64,000 bases of DNA from Nyssa sinensis (Eukaryota > Streptophyta > Magnoliopsida > Cornales > Nyssaceae): positions 59,193,188-59,257,187 of the forward strand of contig CM018031.1 of assembly GCA_008638375.1 (NCBI GenBank). Reading direction: 5' to 3'. The stretch's first letter is position 1; each line of letters opens with the position of its first letter. A model generated the notes under the pieces. It was not told the origin of the DNA. It ran no database searches and saw only the letters and a list, made by a program, of their open reading frames with translations. The position numbers and the translations under genes are program-made. Shown here in pieces: positions 32,058 through 44,902 of this stretch.

Positions 32058-35000
32058 ATGGCGGGGGACGAGGATCGAAGGACCCCAAGACGACCTTCTC
32101 TAAAAACCCATCTCTGTTTTAATAATTATCCCAATTGGAAAGACAAGGTACGTATCTCTGTTTCTAACTTTCTATACATAGCTACGTATCTTTCATTTAT
32201 TTTTCTTTCTAGTTTTTCTATTCATCTATCTTTTTTCCTTCTTCCTATTTGTAAACCGTGTTTACTGAATATTCAGTTCATTGGACGGTCACGATTTTTT
32301 TTCTTGGCATACATATATATAACACAAATTTATTTATATATACTATTTAAGTCTTGTATGCTTGTATATATTGTGGGAAATTGATGAATTATACGTTGTT
32401 GAATGTAGCTCAGAGAAAACTGTTGCAAAAGGGTTCGAGAGGATAGGACCCGCTTGCTTTGGAAATTGAGGTTACCCGAGGCTAAGGATCAATCTCTCAA
32501 AGATAAGGTTCTATTTTATTTTATTTTTTGGTATATAAATTTCAGTTATTCTGTTTTTATGCTGATACTATAGTTTTATTTTTTTATTTGTGGTAAATGT
32601 ACTTTAGTTACTCTATAATAGTTTGTTTTGATATTTGAAGTCCACTTTGCTGAGTGTGCTCATTATTTGATTTTCAAACCCTTTGGTAATGACAGTTATT
32701 GGTGGGTTGTTCTTCCTAATTTGTGGAAGAATTGTACATGTCACGCCCCAAATTCCAGCGAACCCGAGGCGTGAGTAACGAGACAAAAAGAAATAAAATA
32801 ATAACGAAATGAAAGATAACAATGACATTCTCATACAGTCCATACATTGTTCTAATACATACATAAAGTATGTATGTATTACAAAATATCAAAATGGAAT
32901 ACAGTCTCGGGCTTGTGCCCTTACAAAATATCAAAAGCGCCCATCGGGCCCAATATAACCCTCAATCAGACCGTCTCTATATCCCGCACAGCTGGAACAT
33001 CATCTGAAATGTTTGCCCCACTAAAGGGGTCAGCTCAACATGCTGGTACAATATAATGCTAATGCAAGAAACAAAACTAAGGTCGTGGCATGTGCGAATG
33101 TACAGTTATTTCTATATGGCATTCTATATCATGATGACAGTATATAGACAGTATACAGTATATGAGCAATATGCGTGACACACCCATGCAACTCTATGCC
33201 ACCCATGTCTCATGATACGGTCATTCTCCGCTGGCATGAGTACCGCCACTTATGTCTCGCTTCACGGTCCGGAATCCGTCAGGCTTGCAAGTACCTAATG
33301 GCCGATTTTGGGTTTTTCACCACAGGATCTGCACCCTCATAATGCAAGGCACCAAGTGCTTACCCACGCCATGTCCAAGGAATCACACCATGCCAATATG
33401 CTCTAATCTCATCATGTCATAATGCAATCCCAATGATGCATTTCAGTCATACATAAAACATGCTTTCAAGTGTACGATTCATAACATCGACAGTTCTTCA
33501 AGCAGATAATTCACACACCACGTTAACACATGCGATATACTCATAATCATCATCCAACTAAACAAGATAGTACATAGCACATAAGCATGTGAACACTCGG
33601 ACAAACATGTGAACAATTAATGCAGCAAAGCAAGTATTCCTAATCTCAATTCTATTTCTTACTTAGCACAATATATCGTACCTGGTAATCGATCTCAAAC
33701 CGGAAAAGTATACTCGTAGTCAAGTGAAACCACCGTAAGAACACTGAAGGTCAGGTCACCTTCTCTTTGCCTTTCCGTGTCCCTAAAATTCATAACATGA
33801 AACTCAGTTTATTGGTCACTTGAATTATGCTATTCATCAAATTTTACGTCTTTATCTTATAAGCTTCTACTTTGCTAAGTTAAACTCTACTATTGAATCC
33901 GGGGCATTGAAGAAAATAAGTTTAGGCTTTTCGTAGAATTCAATTCGGGCATCTGGGTCAAAAAGGGCAAAACAGTCATTTTGCACTTTACACGGGTCCT
34001 TACATTTTGTGACCTCTTTTCACAAATCGGACTCCACGGTTGAGTCCGGAATGTTCGAGATAATAAAATTCCACTATTTGTTTACCTAATTCGGAATTCG
34101 TCTGACAGTGTTTCAAGTTAGGGGCATTTTGGTAATTTTAAGGGTTACTACGGGTCTTTTATTTTTCGGGACCCCATCTCGTAAAACGGACCTCACCATT
34201 GGTCTCAGAATGGTCGAGATAGTCAAAATACACCTATGACTTGTCCCATTTGGACTCCGGGATGTTTTTGAATATTTAATTAATTAAATTAATTAATTAA
34301 ATAATTAATTAATTAATTTAATTAATATTTTATTAATATTTTAATCAGGTGGGTCAAAGTGTAATTTCTAACAGTTGGGGGGGTCAATTCGTAATTTCTG
34401 AAAGTTCAGGTTAAGGTTCAAATTCAAAAGGTTCAAATTCAAAGGGTTCAAATTCCAAAAAGGTTCAAATTAAAACTAGTTTAATTTGTTATTCTAAATT
34501 AGGTTAACCAAACAGGGCTTATCCAGAACAGGGATAGGATATCCCTGTTCCTATTTTAAATTTAAAAGTTTTTAATTTCTTATCTCCGTAACCAAACGCC
34601 CCAATTTGGTTTTTAATTTAAAACCAGTGGGCGACACGTGGCAGGGGCGGGTCAGCCCAAGCCCGACCCGACCCGACCCGACCCGAACCCGTACAGTCAT
34701 CATCTCCCCCCCGTTTTTTCCGGTAGGGTTCCGGCAGTCTCCGGTCACCTTCTCCGGCGACGTCGCCGGAATTTCAGGAAAATCAAGTTTTCAAACTTGA
34801 TTTTCTTGGTGTTTTTGATGCCCCTTTCAATCCCAAACCATTCTAAAACATTTTTGGAACCCTTTAACATCATTTTGAAGCTCTTAATCACAATGAAAAG
34901 CCTAAACTCCCCCCCATGGCCGTGACCTGCACATTCATTTTTCTCCCTCATTTCTCAACCATTTTGGTTGATTCTTGTCCCTAAATTCTCCATATTTCAT

Positions 35001-35459
35001 GCTCTATAAGTTCCAACAATTAAATCTAAGCAATAGGCTACAAAACAAGTTGGATATTTGAGAGATTTTCTAGAGAGAGAAAGCTTACGGTTATGGGTTT
35101 CCAACCCTGTGATGGTGCTCCTCTCCTCTTGCTTTGCCTCTGTTCTCCCCTTTGGCCTCCTTAGCTTCCTTCTTTCTGCTTCTCTTTCAAAAACCAGAGC
35201 ACACACCTCACTCTCTCTCTTTCCTTTCACTTTCTCTCTCTACACTTCTCTCTCTCTCTCTCTCTAAAATCCCACGACAGGTCTGTTCTTCTCCACCCTC
35301 TTCACTCACTTATACCCACCTATACATGCAGACCACACTCACACACTTCCAACAACTCTCTTACACACACCATGCCTCCCATGCCTTGTTTGAGTGTATC
35401 ACACTCAAACTTACACACACACACAACCGGGTACACACACCCACACCTCACACAACCTG

Positions 35460-35493
<34 letters not shown>

Positions 35494-35598
35494 TCACATT
35501 TAAATATACACTCACCTTGTACACATATACACACACAATTAAATTTAAATTATATGTATATATATATATATATATACACTTATATACATACATCCATC

Positions 35599-35630
<32 letters not shown>

Positions 35631-38600
35631 ATTAATAAAAATAATAATAACAACTTGAAAATTTTATTTATTTTAAAAAAAAAAATTTTCAGGTTGTTAC
35701 AGTACAATTAGTCATGTGTGTGTGATGCATTCATCTTGATTATGTAAGACACGGTGGAAGAGCAAACTGTTGGTACCAGTAAGCCTGTATTAGGGATACC
35801 TGGATTGGTTGTAATCAAGAGTATTTTTACATCAATTTTTGTTCAAATGTGAACTAAAGAAATTAGGGTTTTGTATGGTAGCTTTTGATAACACTTTTGG
35901 TATGGGATACATCTTTGTATATAGGACAAGTCTCTCAATGGGTTAGAACTTTCTGAAATTTGTACATATGCTGACCAAGTCTCCAAACACTCCCTCGGTG
36001 CATGTCTGCAAGGCATAAATAGAAGAAAAGAATTGAGGCTGTGCACATTTATTATTGGAACATCCAATGTCAATAATGAAGTGGTGACTCTACCAATTAA
36101 TGATCATTAAAAGACAAATGATGTCCTTTCAAGATATCAAAGTATGATCTCATATTCCAACTAAACTTATTACAGATGCTACATGCAAATTCATTCGAAA
36201 TTAAATATAAAACAAATTTCTTAGCTTGCTTTTTGTTAGTGGTTACTATATGGGTTTGGTTTAAAAATTGATGTAAAAACTCTAATATGTTGTGTTGGTT
36301 CAAGGTTAGGTAACTTGCTTAGAGAAAACTCTACAGTATCATGTACTCTTTCCATTGAGGCAAAAGTTAAATGTTCTTCCAACAAAGGTGGACAGCACTA
36401 TATTTTTCCTGATTTCATCACTATAGTATCGCAATCATGTTATTAAATACTTTCATTTGTCAGAATCGTAGAAGCAGGTCCAAAAAGCTATACGTAAGGG
36501 CTCTTTTATTTATTGCACCAGAAAAATCTTAAGAAAAAAAAACCTTACATTTTGCATGTTCTGACGTAATCTACCGCACGTTTTTTTTTTTTGGTTAACA
36601 TATAAAAGATTTGATCCAACCAAAAATACATACAAGTAGATTCGCAGAAAAGGAGGTGGATAAGATCAATTCCACAACGAAAACTTGGTGGATAAAAGGT
36701 AGAATAAGGTGGTCTTGTGTGCTGTGGTTAGAAGGTAGAATACCACAGTATAGATCAAACAGATTAATTTCACATGCACGGAGGGTTGAATGAATTATAA
36801 CTCTTATGACATGGGCTTGACATCAAACAAGAGCAAGTGTATAAAAAATTGGGATATGGATTTGAATACAAAGTTGACATATTGAAAGTTTCACATGCCA
36901 GTTGATGCTTAGATGCATTAGGATAAGGTGTTGGATTATGAGGATGAAATAGCATAGCAGTTCACTGACTTGTCGTGGTTAATGCATTAGGATAAGTCAC
37001 GGTCATTGGATGTGTCTCTCATGCACTGCATCTAATTTATTGGGAGTCTGCTCATGTCTTGAGTTGCCCAGAGGCAAACTGAATTAGTTGATATAGGGCT
37101 GCAGGAATTTCAGGTTGGGCAATGTGAAGGGTTGGCCCTTATTATCCCACAAAGATTCTGAAGGCAGTGCAAATATATTCTATATGCCTCAGGAAGAACT
37201 TTTATTAGCCTCTCAATTTAGTACTGTTGTTGAAGAAGATAGATAATCTCTTGATGGTTGAAATGGGAGGAGCATTGGAAAGAAAACTATGGTGGTCAGA
37301 TAATTGTTAATTCCAAGGAAGTAGAGCCCTAGAATTTTTTGGTTGGAGAACACATGAAGGGTTGGTTCTTATCTAACTTGCAAAGATGCTGAAGGCAATA
37401 CAAATATTTTCTCTGCAGCTCAGTGAATTTTTATTATTAGCCTCTAAATTTAGTACCGTTCTTAAAGAAGATAGATGATGTATTGACAGTTGAGATAGTG
37501 GGGAGCATTGGAAAGAAAACTATGAAAGTTCAGTGTCTTCAGATGATTGATAATTCCAAGGAAGTACAGCCTCATGCTCCTTGGGAATAGGACAGTGAAA
37601 GTTCCACTTTGGGAGAACATCTAAACAGATTTTAGGTGGTGGATGACATTTTGCTGTTGTGCCTTGTGCTCTTCTAGAAATAGATAGTTCATCCTGTACT
37701 GCTACCATATGCCCATCCAATAAAATACAATACTTCTTTGCTATTAGGTTTATCTACTCTTTATACCTTGGAGAGGTTGGTGCAATCAGATAACAATTTG
37801 GGAGAGCTTTAGATTGTGATGTTTCTTAGGACATCTCTCAACATCCAAGTTGAGTGGGAAAGAATAATGAAATTGATTTGGCTGAATTAAGGATGAGTCC
37901 TAGGGACCTCATGATGAAGGTGTAAGCTCTCCTGAAAGCATGCCTTATGCAATGGGCACTAGAACTAACCTAGGTTGAGATATTAAGAAAAGACATTATA
38001 GCATGTGGTTTAATTGAGGAGATGATAAATAAAAGAGTGGAAAAACTGGATTCATAGAGTTGGCCCCAACTTGTGGGGATGAGATTTGATTGAATTGAGT
38101 TATGGAACCTTCCAAAAGCTGCCTCCAACTAGTCGTTATATTGTTAAAATCATTTGAAGTTTTTGATGCCTTAATAAAGCTGACAGATCTTCCCAAAATA
38201 TTGTGGTAATTAAAAAAAAAACAAATTTCTAATGCATTGCGGATTATCCTAAACTCCTTATGCAATGATCTAAAACATTTTTATGAACAATCTAAGTCTA
38301 AATCCTGTTCTGTGCCATGTTATAAAGTAATATTCTCATCTGCCTCTTGTTCCACATACCTTAAGACTCCATTTTGCATGAAAATTTTCTGATTATCCTT
38401 AAGTTCATTCAAGAAGCGAGGTTTCCATCTTCTGAGCAGGTGTATTATGTGCAAGAAAGAGGAAGAAACAGCTGAACATCTCTTGATTCATTGTAAGGTG
38501 GCATGGAATATGTGGAGTTTAGTTTTTACCCTTTTGGCCTTAGCTGGGTGTTGCCGAGTTCAATTAGAGAAATTTTTTTGGGTTGGAGATGTGGCCGGCT

Positions 38601-41600
38601 AAGGAAAGATCTAAGCCGGGTGTGGAAAATGCCCCCCCTTGTGTTTGGCTTGGAGTATTTGGAGGAAGAGGAACCAAAGAATTTTTTAAGGCATTGAGAC
38701 TCCAATATGGCAGCTAAAAGATAATTTTTTACGTTTGCTTTCCTTTTGGCTTAACGAAGAATATCCGATGTATTTAGATACTTTTATAGGTTTTTTGGTG
38801 GATTTTAGGCCCTAATTTTGGTTGCCTTTCCGTTCTATTTGTGTATTTTTGGGTATGCCCTTCGTGGGCTCCTTGTTAATGAAATATACATTAGTTACAG
38901 ATAATAAAAAAAAAAGTAGTAGTTAAGGTCCACTTCTTCTTCTTCTTCTACTATTTTTTGATAAGTAAAGTGGAATATCATAAAAATGTCCAAGAAAAGT
39001 GAAATACTGGCAAGAAAAGGGATAACTTACAAAAGAGTAATACTATCTTTACCATAAAATTTTACCAGATTTTCTTACCTGTTGACGTGGCTGTTTGGGT
39101 GTTAGTCAATTAAGCTTATTGGTATATGTGGGTGCTAGGTCAATTAAGTTTATTGGTGCTAGTCAATTAAGCCTTTTTCGTACTAGTCAATTAAGCTTCT
39201 TAAACTCGCCTGACATGACCAGCACCAAGAGGCAGAATTCACTAGCACTTGCACAACCATGTCAACAGGTAATTTTTTTGGTAAAATGTTGAAGTAAGGA
39301 TAGTATTACTCCTTACAAAAAGGTGCTTAAACCTCGCAAAAACTTGTAAAAGAATCTATACATGACGGGTAAGATTTTATGACCCAAAAGTATAGAGACT
39401 TTAATAACCTAGACTTAAAAATAACTAAGGGGGGTTGCTTCCTCTTCAAAAATCTAACTATTTCTCTCTCTCCAAACACACCAAAAAAATACGAAGTATG
39501 ACTAGTCTCCATACTCTCCTAACATTATATTTGACCCGAGCTCCTTGCCCCATCTTCACCAAGTTCATCACCGACCAAGGTATCAACCAAGAAAACCCGA
39601 AGAAAGAAAGGAGGAGGTCCGCTTCTTCTCACTCTCTTTCTCCCATTTATGGTAGACAGACTTCAGTTTGATAAAGAGGAGGATAATAAATGAGGTATAC
39701 CCTTTTTTTTCTCATGAATATATTTCTCAGCAGAGGAGTTGAAGGCAGAGTTTCTCCATTCTACAGACCCAGAAGGAAGAAGATATAATACCTTGTTTAT
39801 CTATCCATAATTTTTGTTTCCTTGTGTTTTGTTGTATGATTAATGAGTAAATCTTGGTTTCTTATTAGAATTACATGTTCTTGTTAGATATATGCCTGTG
39901 ATTATTTGGAATTTGAATGCTATAAATTATTTTCTGGCTGTGACTTAGTTATGTTCCCTGGTTGAACTAAATTGTTGTTGTCATCTGGGTGAAAACAGTC
40001 GGTTCCCATTACCTTTTTTTTTTTCTGGTTGCAGGAGTTCATCAAATCAACTTTTCAGGACATAGTTACTGATGAATTTGAAAAAATTAAAGACTCTTCT
40101 TTGACTGACTATCTTGGGACCTTAACTTCTGCTCCCCAAGGTGATGATGCATTATGGGAATATGATGGTATTCACACGGCTTATGAAGGAGAATGTGAAG
40201 AGATATTGTTGGAAATGCAAAGGGTTTTTTATGAGGATCTTAGGATGGAACCAAGCAGAACAGGTAAATTATGGTTGCTCTTGTCTGAAGAGTTACAATT
40301 AGATCTTCTACATTCATGTGTTCTGGATGAAAGTCTCCACTAGCCTATGTTTGCCCCAACAATTAGGGAAACCTCAGCCGCAAATCTTAGTGTATTCCAT
40401 TCACTTTATCCCCTCCTCCCCCTAAAAAAATAAAAACAGATTTACCTACTTTTTTTATAAAAAAAATTTGTTTATGCACGAGGGTTTTTTTTTTTTTGCT
40501 CGACACAAATTGGGAAAACCAAACAAAAATTTGATCATCAAATTGATTTATGTGCAAACTTAACCTTTTCTTTTTCCTTTTATATTCATTAGGGATCATA
40601 TATGGTCAAGTCATCTTTTTTTTTTTTCTGAATAGAGATGTTTACTTTACCTCCTTGCAGAATCAGAAAGCTATATTGGAACCTGGGAAGATGAAGAAGA
40701 CGAATACTTGGCTCGTGCAGTTTATGAGCATATGCAGTTGAACAAAGAACAGGTATGATACCCATATCCATGAAAATTATATGTATAAAGATGTCCCACT
40801 GGTGTCAGCAATATACACAACGGTTATACATATATAGTATTTACATCTATAAACAATAGCAATTCTTTGAGCTAGATGTATGCATAGTAAAATTAGGTTT
40901 TTGAATAAAGTTCTAATTGAAATGTGAAATATAATCTAGAGGCACCATTTGCTTCAATGCAGAAACAATTATTGTTAATATGTAGATGTGTAGTAGTGTA
41001 CCTATTAGTTAACTTGATATAGCAATTGTCTATGAATCTTTTTTTTTTTTTGGACAAGTAATTAGCAGTTGTCTATGAATCTCAATCATTTATGATATTA
41101 AGTATTCGGATTTGGTAGGAAAAAATGTGCAACATGCACATCCCAAATCTTGAGGTTTGTCTTTTCCACTACGCTGTTCTTCCCCTCTTTGTTAGTTATG
41201 GTGTGATAGTGACTTATAAAAAAAAATGGTGTGATAGTCAAATGTAGATTACAAGTGCCTTTAATGAAATCTGATATTGGTTCAGCAGACCCTTCAACAC
41301 AATACTTTTTTTTTTTCTTCTTATAACTCGGTATTCGACCCTTCGGGTAGATTAATCCGAAGGACCAATCCCACCGTCTACTAGCGGGGGGCCCGATTAA
41401 AGCCGGGGCAGCGCCCCGTATGGACTTACCCCAAGAGAACGTGGCATCCGCTAGGTTTTGACCGGGCGAACCTTTTTTGGTTGGGGGGGGGGGGGGGGAG
41501 GGGAAGCCCCTTAGTTGCTGTCTACCGCCCACTTGGCCACCCCCTTGGGGTTCAACACAATACTTTTGGAGGAGATCACATGACTTCCACTAGTGCATTG

Positions 41601-43151
41601 CTTGAAAATTATTCCCAGCATCAGTTTTCCTAAATCTTGGGACATAACATTAGTAATATAGGAATCAATCTTGGTTTACCTGCCTCTATTCGTTGGTTTT
41701 CAGAAGCAATGAGTTCTTGAATATATGCCAGGAGAAATCTCATTGCTTCACATCCAGAACCATATTCTAATGTCTGCTATACTGATTTCTTGTGTCTACT
41801 TGGGGTCTATATACTGCAATATTACGTCATTCCTATTATAATTTATTACATGATCTTTTCTTCCAAAGATGACACATGACGGTTGCTTCTGGATTGCCTG
41901 TCTTTTCTGCTAAATGCAAGTATCCTTTGCCCCCCGCTCCTCTCTTTTCCCCACCAAAAAAAAACAGAGGTGTGTTATTATTTATTTCTAATACCACAGC
42001 TTTTATCTCTGGGAATTTTTTTTTGATTTTTTTATCTCCTTTCTTTTTGTATTTAATGCTCAGCAAACTCCTACACAAACACACTTGGAGGGAGGGGGGG
42101 ACTCTGGAAAGGGTGGTACCTGCATCTTCTAGGAGTCACCTCAAAGTGATTTCCAGGCAAAATGAATTCACCGTGCAGATTGCACAATTGAAAATATTAG
42201 CAAGAATTCATCCTTCCAAAATGCTGCCCACAACTTCAGCATATTAAACTCTTTTATTTTTTTATGATAGAGACCTGTCAACCACAGGTCCTTCGGAGTA
42301 CACCTGTTAGAGCAAACTCCAAATATGCGGCCCCACCCCAAGAATCGCAATATAAGGTCTCGGACTGGGGACCTGAAGGGGATATAGTCCTCTATCTTTG
42401 AGGTCTTACCAGCTGAATTAACCCTGGAGGGTCATTAATTATCTGAATCATTGTATTGGTTATTGTTAGGTTTCATGACCTCATGTAATTATCTAGTAGA
42501 GTTGCAAAATAATTTTATCTTTTGCTAGCCTTCCCCTGAACCAACTTTCAAATAAATGGAATCAATTAGATTTTATTTTTATTCTTTTATGCTGTTGGTG
42601 ATAGGTGCACAAGGTTATTTGGTGCCCCATCTGCAAGCAAGGAGAGTTACGAGAGAATTGCTGTCATATTCATTGCACTCTTTGTGAACTTAAACTCAAC
42701 AAAGACAATGAGGTCCAGCTATTTCTTTTTGATCTGTTAATATCCAGTTCTCTCCCTGCATGCAAACAATTCTCAATGCTAGTTTGGGATCTTATCACGT
42801 TACTTTATCAAACTGTTGATAGTTAATGACATAAATATTGTGAAAAGGGCATGTTGCATCACAATATTGGATGAATGTATCACATTACAATTGTGATTCA
42901 GAACTCTTCATTGCTGTTAACTCAATTTTGGCAATTCTCAGCTTTCTTTGATCCTACTTGGTTGCCTGAAAGGAATGATAATTTGGAATCTTATAATTCC
43001 GACAAAACAAACAATAGCTGTTTTTATAGGTGATGGTGACGTAGTTGCGAGCCTATCACTAATATAGTGCCAAAGATGGTGGAGAGGAGTGGTGGCAGCA
43101 TGATGGTAATGCAGGGGGCGGCCACTTCTGGAGATTTGTTCTAATTTATCT

Positions 43152-43194
<43 letters not shown>

Positions 43195-43502
43195 TATATA
43201 TATATATATAATTCTGAAATATTTGATAATGTCTGTCTTGTTCATTCTGATTTTCCCATGAAGGATAAATTGTTATTGTATTGTTTCTGTTATTTGAAAT
43301 ATTGAATCCTGACTTTTTTTTAATTACTTTGGCATTTTAGGTTAGTCTGGAGTTGTTGCAGACGCGACTAGCAGAAGCTCATGCCGAACATCTTGATAGG
43401 GGATGCAGATTGAAACCTAAGTTCTGTGTTCAGACTAGATTTAATCTAACTGCACTCTACATCGAGTGTCAGGGTTGCAGTACTTTTGACGTTGTAATAT
43501 AG
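32058..43502 (+). CDS. RPAIN: RPA-interacting protein (RIP/RPAIN family), six exons, 259 aa
   Basis: Exons 32058-32147, 32409-32507, 40035-40263, 40661-40752, 42605-42712 and 43341-43502 join without a break. Order of domains: N-terminal RPA-interacting segment (RRPSLKTHLCFNNYPNWKDK, LRENCCKRVREDRTRLLWKL); an acidic middle (STFQDIVTDEFEKIKDSS to WEDEEDEYLARAVYEHMQLN); then a C-terminal zinc-binding part with CPICKQGELRENCCHIHCTL and CEL, and the partner Cys in DRGCRLKPKFC and IECQGCSTFDVVI. In animals RIP carries replication protein A, the single-strand DNA-binding complex, into the nucleus; the plant role is inferred from this. All expected Cys residues are present. Intron 2 is 7.5 kb and filled with a solo LTR, LINE ends and a MITE; introns 4 and 5 hold SINEs and a TA tract. 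It converges on the auxilin-related gene. Confidence 0.95.
32739..35701 (+). mobile_element. 2.96-kb solo LTR (Ty3/gypsy-like) in RIP intron 2
   Basis: Starts TGTCACGCCCCAAATTCC at 32739 and ends GGTTGTTACA at 35701. GTACA is duplicated on both sides (32734-32738 and 35702-35706). No second LTR, primer-binding site or gag/pol remains, so it is a solo LTR left by LTR-LTR recombination. The length and the TGTCACGCC start suggest a long-LTR gypsy group such as Del/Tekay, but this is inference. Inside are an AT palindromic tract (34280-34340), ACCCG repeats (34668-34686) and a microsatellite-rich end. Confidence 0.88.
35200..35645 (+). repeat. Cluster of CT, CA, TA and AAT microsatellites inside the solo LTR
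   Basis: CT-rich tract to about 35268, CA-rich text 35340-35455, TA tracts 35459-35492 and 35558-35577, and AAT units 35600-35640. Several open frames here are just translated simple sequence. Confidence 0.9.
37120..37575 (+). repeat. Diverged tandem duplication of about 240 bp
   Basis: AAGGGTTGG...CTTAT, GATTCTGAAGGCAGTGCAAA, TTTATTAGCCTCTCAATTTA, GGAGCATTGGAAAGAAAACT and AATTCCAAGGAAGTAGAGCC all recur in the same order about 240 bp later with substitutions and small indels. Origin unknown; no intact frame. Confidence 0.8.
38390..38917 (+). mobile_element. 5'-truncated LINE 3' end, sense orientation
   Basis: It starts in the zinc region of an L1-type RT (RGFHLLSRCIMCKKEEETAE, HLLIHCKVAWNMWS) and then runs through a broken frame. 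The 3' UTR (CCCTTCGTGGGCTCCTTGTT) ends in an A tail at 38907-38917. It lies in RIP intron 2. Confidence 0.85.
38945..39680 (-). mobile_element. Antisense LINE 3'-end fragment split by a MITE
   Basis: Begins TTTTTTGATAAGTAAAGTGG, the complement of a LINE tail. After the MITE it resumes with CTTCCTCTTCAAAAATCTAA and TCTCCAAACACACCAAA, which parallel the LINE end at 46620-46800. The right limit is uncertain. Confidence 0.6.
39035..39311. mobile_element. 277-bp Mutator-type MITE
   Basis: The ends GAGTAATACTATC and GATAGTATTACTC are inverted, and similarity extends about 55 bp inward (TTACCTGTTGACGTGG against CCATGTCAACAGGTAA). CTTACAAAA is exactly duplicated outside (39026-39034 and 39312-39320), a 9-bp target as made by Mutator-like elements. 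The centre holds four imperfect copies of GCTAGTCAATTAAGCTT. Confidence 0.9.
41310..41550 (-). mobile_element. tRNA-derived SINE (Au-like) with 17-bp target duplication, RIP intron 4
   Basis: TTCAACACAATACTTTT occurs exactly at 41293-41309 and 41551-41567. Read on the minus strand the head has GGTGGCCAAGTGGG, a Pol III box A like that of tRNA-derived SINEs. A C run (G run on plus, about 41484-41500), GGTTCGCCCGG as a box-B-like site, and a 3' end of GA/A-rich tail follow. It has no ORF. Placement in the Au family is from memory of its style. Confidence 0.8.
42255..42432 (-). mobile_element. Second tRNA-derived SINE, RIP intron 4
   Basis: On the minus strand: GGTTAATTCAGCTGGTAAGA resembles a tRNA box A. 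CCAGTCCGAGACC, about 50 bp later, resembles box B. The body ends in an A-rich tail (complement of 42251-42262). No convincing target duplication was seen, and its sequence differs from the SINE at 41310. Confidence 0.6.
43155..43210 (+). repeat. (TA)n(CA)n(TA)n microsatellite in RIP intron 5
   Basis: About 28 bp of TA, three CA units, then about 20 bp of TA. Confidence 0.95.
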
Positions 43503-44359
43503 TTAATTTCCTTGCATGTAGATAATTATACAAGTGTCTGATTATCTTTTTACTCAACTGTTTGCTTGCTTTATTTTTTTTCAATGTTGATATATGTCTC
43601 TCTGTTTCTTGATGTTGTTTTTATGGAAGGTGTCGCAATTTTGTTACATTTGCTGTATGCTGAAGATCCTCGAATTGTTCATCTCCACAAATTTTGGCAA
43701 CGGATTTTTGTTCATCCATGTATATATATATTGAACCAAGGCTATTATTGTGTGTCTGGAGAAAGGTGCAAATAAATTGAATCACACTGCTCAGACATAT
43801 TATGTTTTGGTATCTAAATATGATCTGTGCTCATGGTTAAGGTAGACTTAGATATGAAGAAAGCTGAAGGGCTATCTATGCAAATCAATTTTATTAACAA
43901 ACACGAGAGTTGGGGCTCACTCATTGGAAGACGTTTGGTGCCTCCCAAATATGATTCTTTTGCTGGGTAACATTACAACACAGGGAAGGGGTCAAAGTAA
44001 AACCAAATCAAGGGTCCGATTTATGAATATCTGAAATGATATGGGCCAAGAATAGAATAATGGCAAGAACATATAGATTATAGACTGCCTCTCTTTCTTT
44101 TTGTCCGTCTTTGCTCCACCAAAACAACATACTGGAGAAGAAAGAGTAGAAGGAAACAAACAAGAGGAGCAGGCCAAATTTACATGAACCTAAAATTAAA
44201 TGCTAAGCATCTGCCAAGAAGAAAGATTGCCATGTACTCTTCAGCATGAATTGTTTTTTGGGATTAGATGTAGCAGCAAGTTTTCTAAGCATGTTGTATT
44301 AAGAAGAGGAAAAACAAGCATAACTGATTCTGTTGGCAAGTCGGACCAAAACCTGAAAT

Positions 44360-44392
<33 letters not shown>

Positions 44393-44902
44393 AAAGACAT
44401 ATATGGGTGAAAGATCCAATCACATATATATTCTCAGCTCAACAATATTACACTGGCTCGTTCAATATTTCAATATCTATAAACATATTGGCATCCATTT
44501 GACTGATGAAGCTCCACAAACAAAACTGAAAAAAGAAAAGAAAGGCAAAAAATTATAAAGAAAAATCAACAAACCACAATCATCATCTCTTGCAAATGAG
44601 ATGAGTGATAGGATGATGGGCAACAATGCTAGTCTACACCAACCAATCAGTCATTCCAACTTCTAGATATATCTTTATATCACCACCATGGACATCAATT
44701 TACAGCGACAAACTGAGTGGTACTTCACAAAATAGGCATCTCAGCAGCTACTGAAATCTCCTTTAACAATCCATCCAACATCAACAAAATGCAAGACAGA
44801 AGCAGAGTGAAATATGTCTCCTGGAGCAGTTGTGCATTTCCTCCCCCAAATGAATGGAACACTTTCCAGATTAACCAAGGCATGAAAGAATCACCACAGC
44901 AT
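43503..44902. other. Intergenic region between converging RIP and auxilin-related genes
   Basis: It holds the 3' UTRs of both genes. A TA tract lies at 44358-44392. No further exon, RNA gene or transposon end was recognised. Confidence 0.6.

Noticed and set aside
24723..35645. CRISPR-like array from the short direct repeats
   Set aside because: Repeats are plain tandem duplications or microsatellites without regular unique spacers, in a plant nuclear sequence.
35394..35711. Open frames with Thr/His and Ile/Tyr repeats
   Set aside because: Translated CA, TA and AAT microsatellites in the solo LTR.
42353..42432. A functional tRNA gene
   Set aside because: Box A and B are present but no cloverleaf, anticodon arm or terminator could be formed; it is better read as a SINE head.
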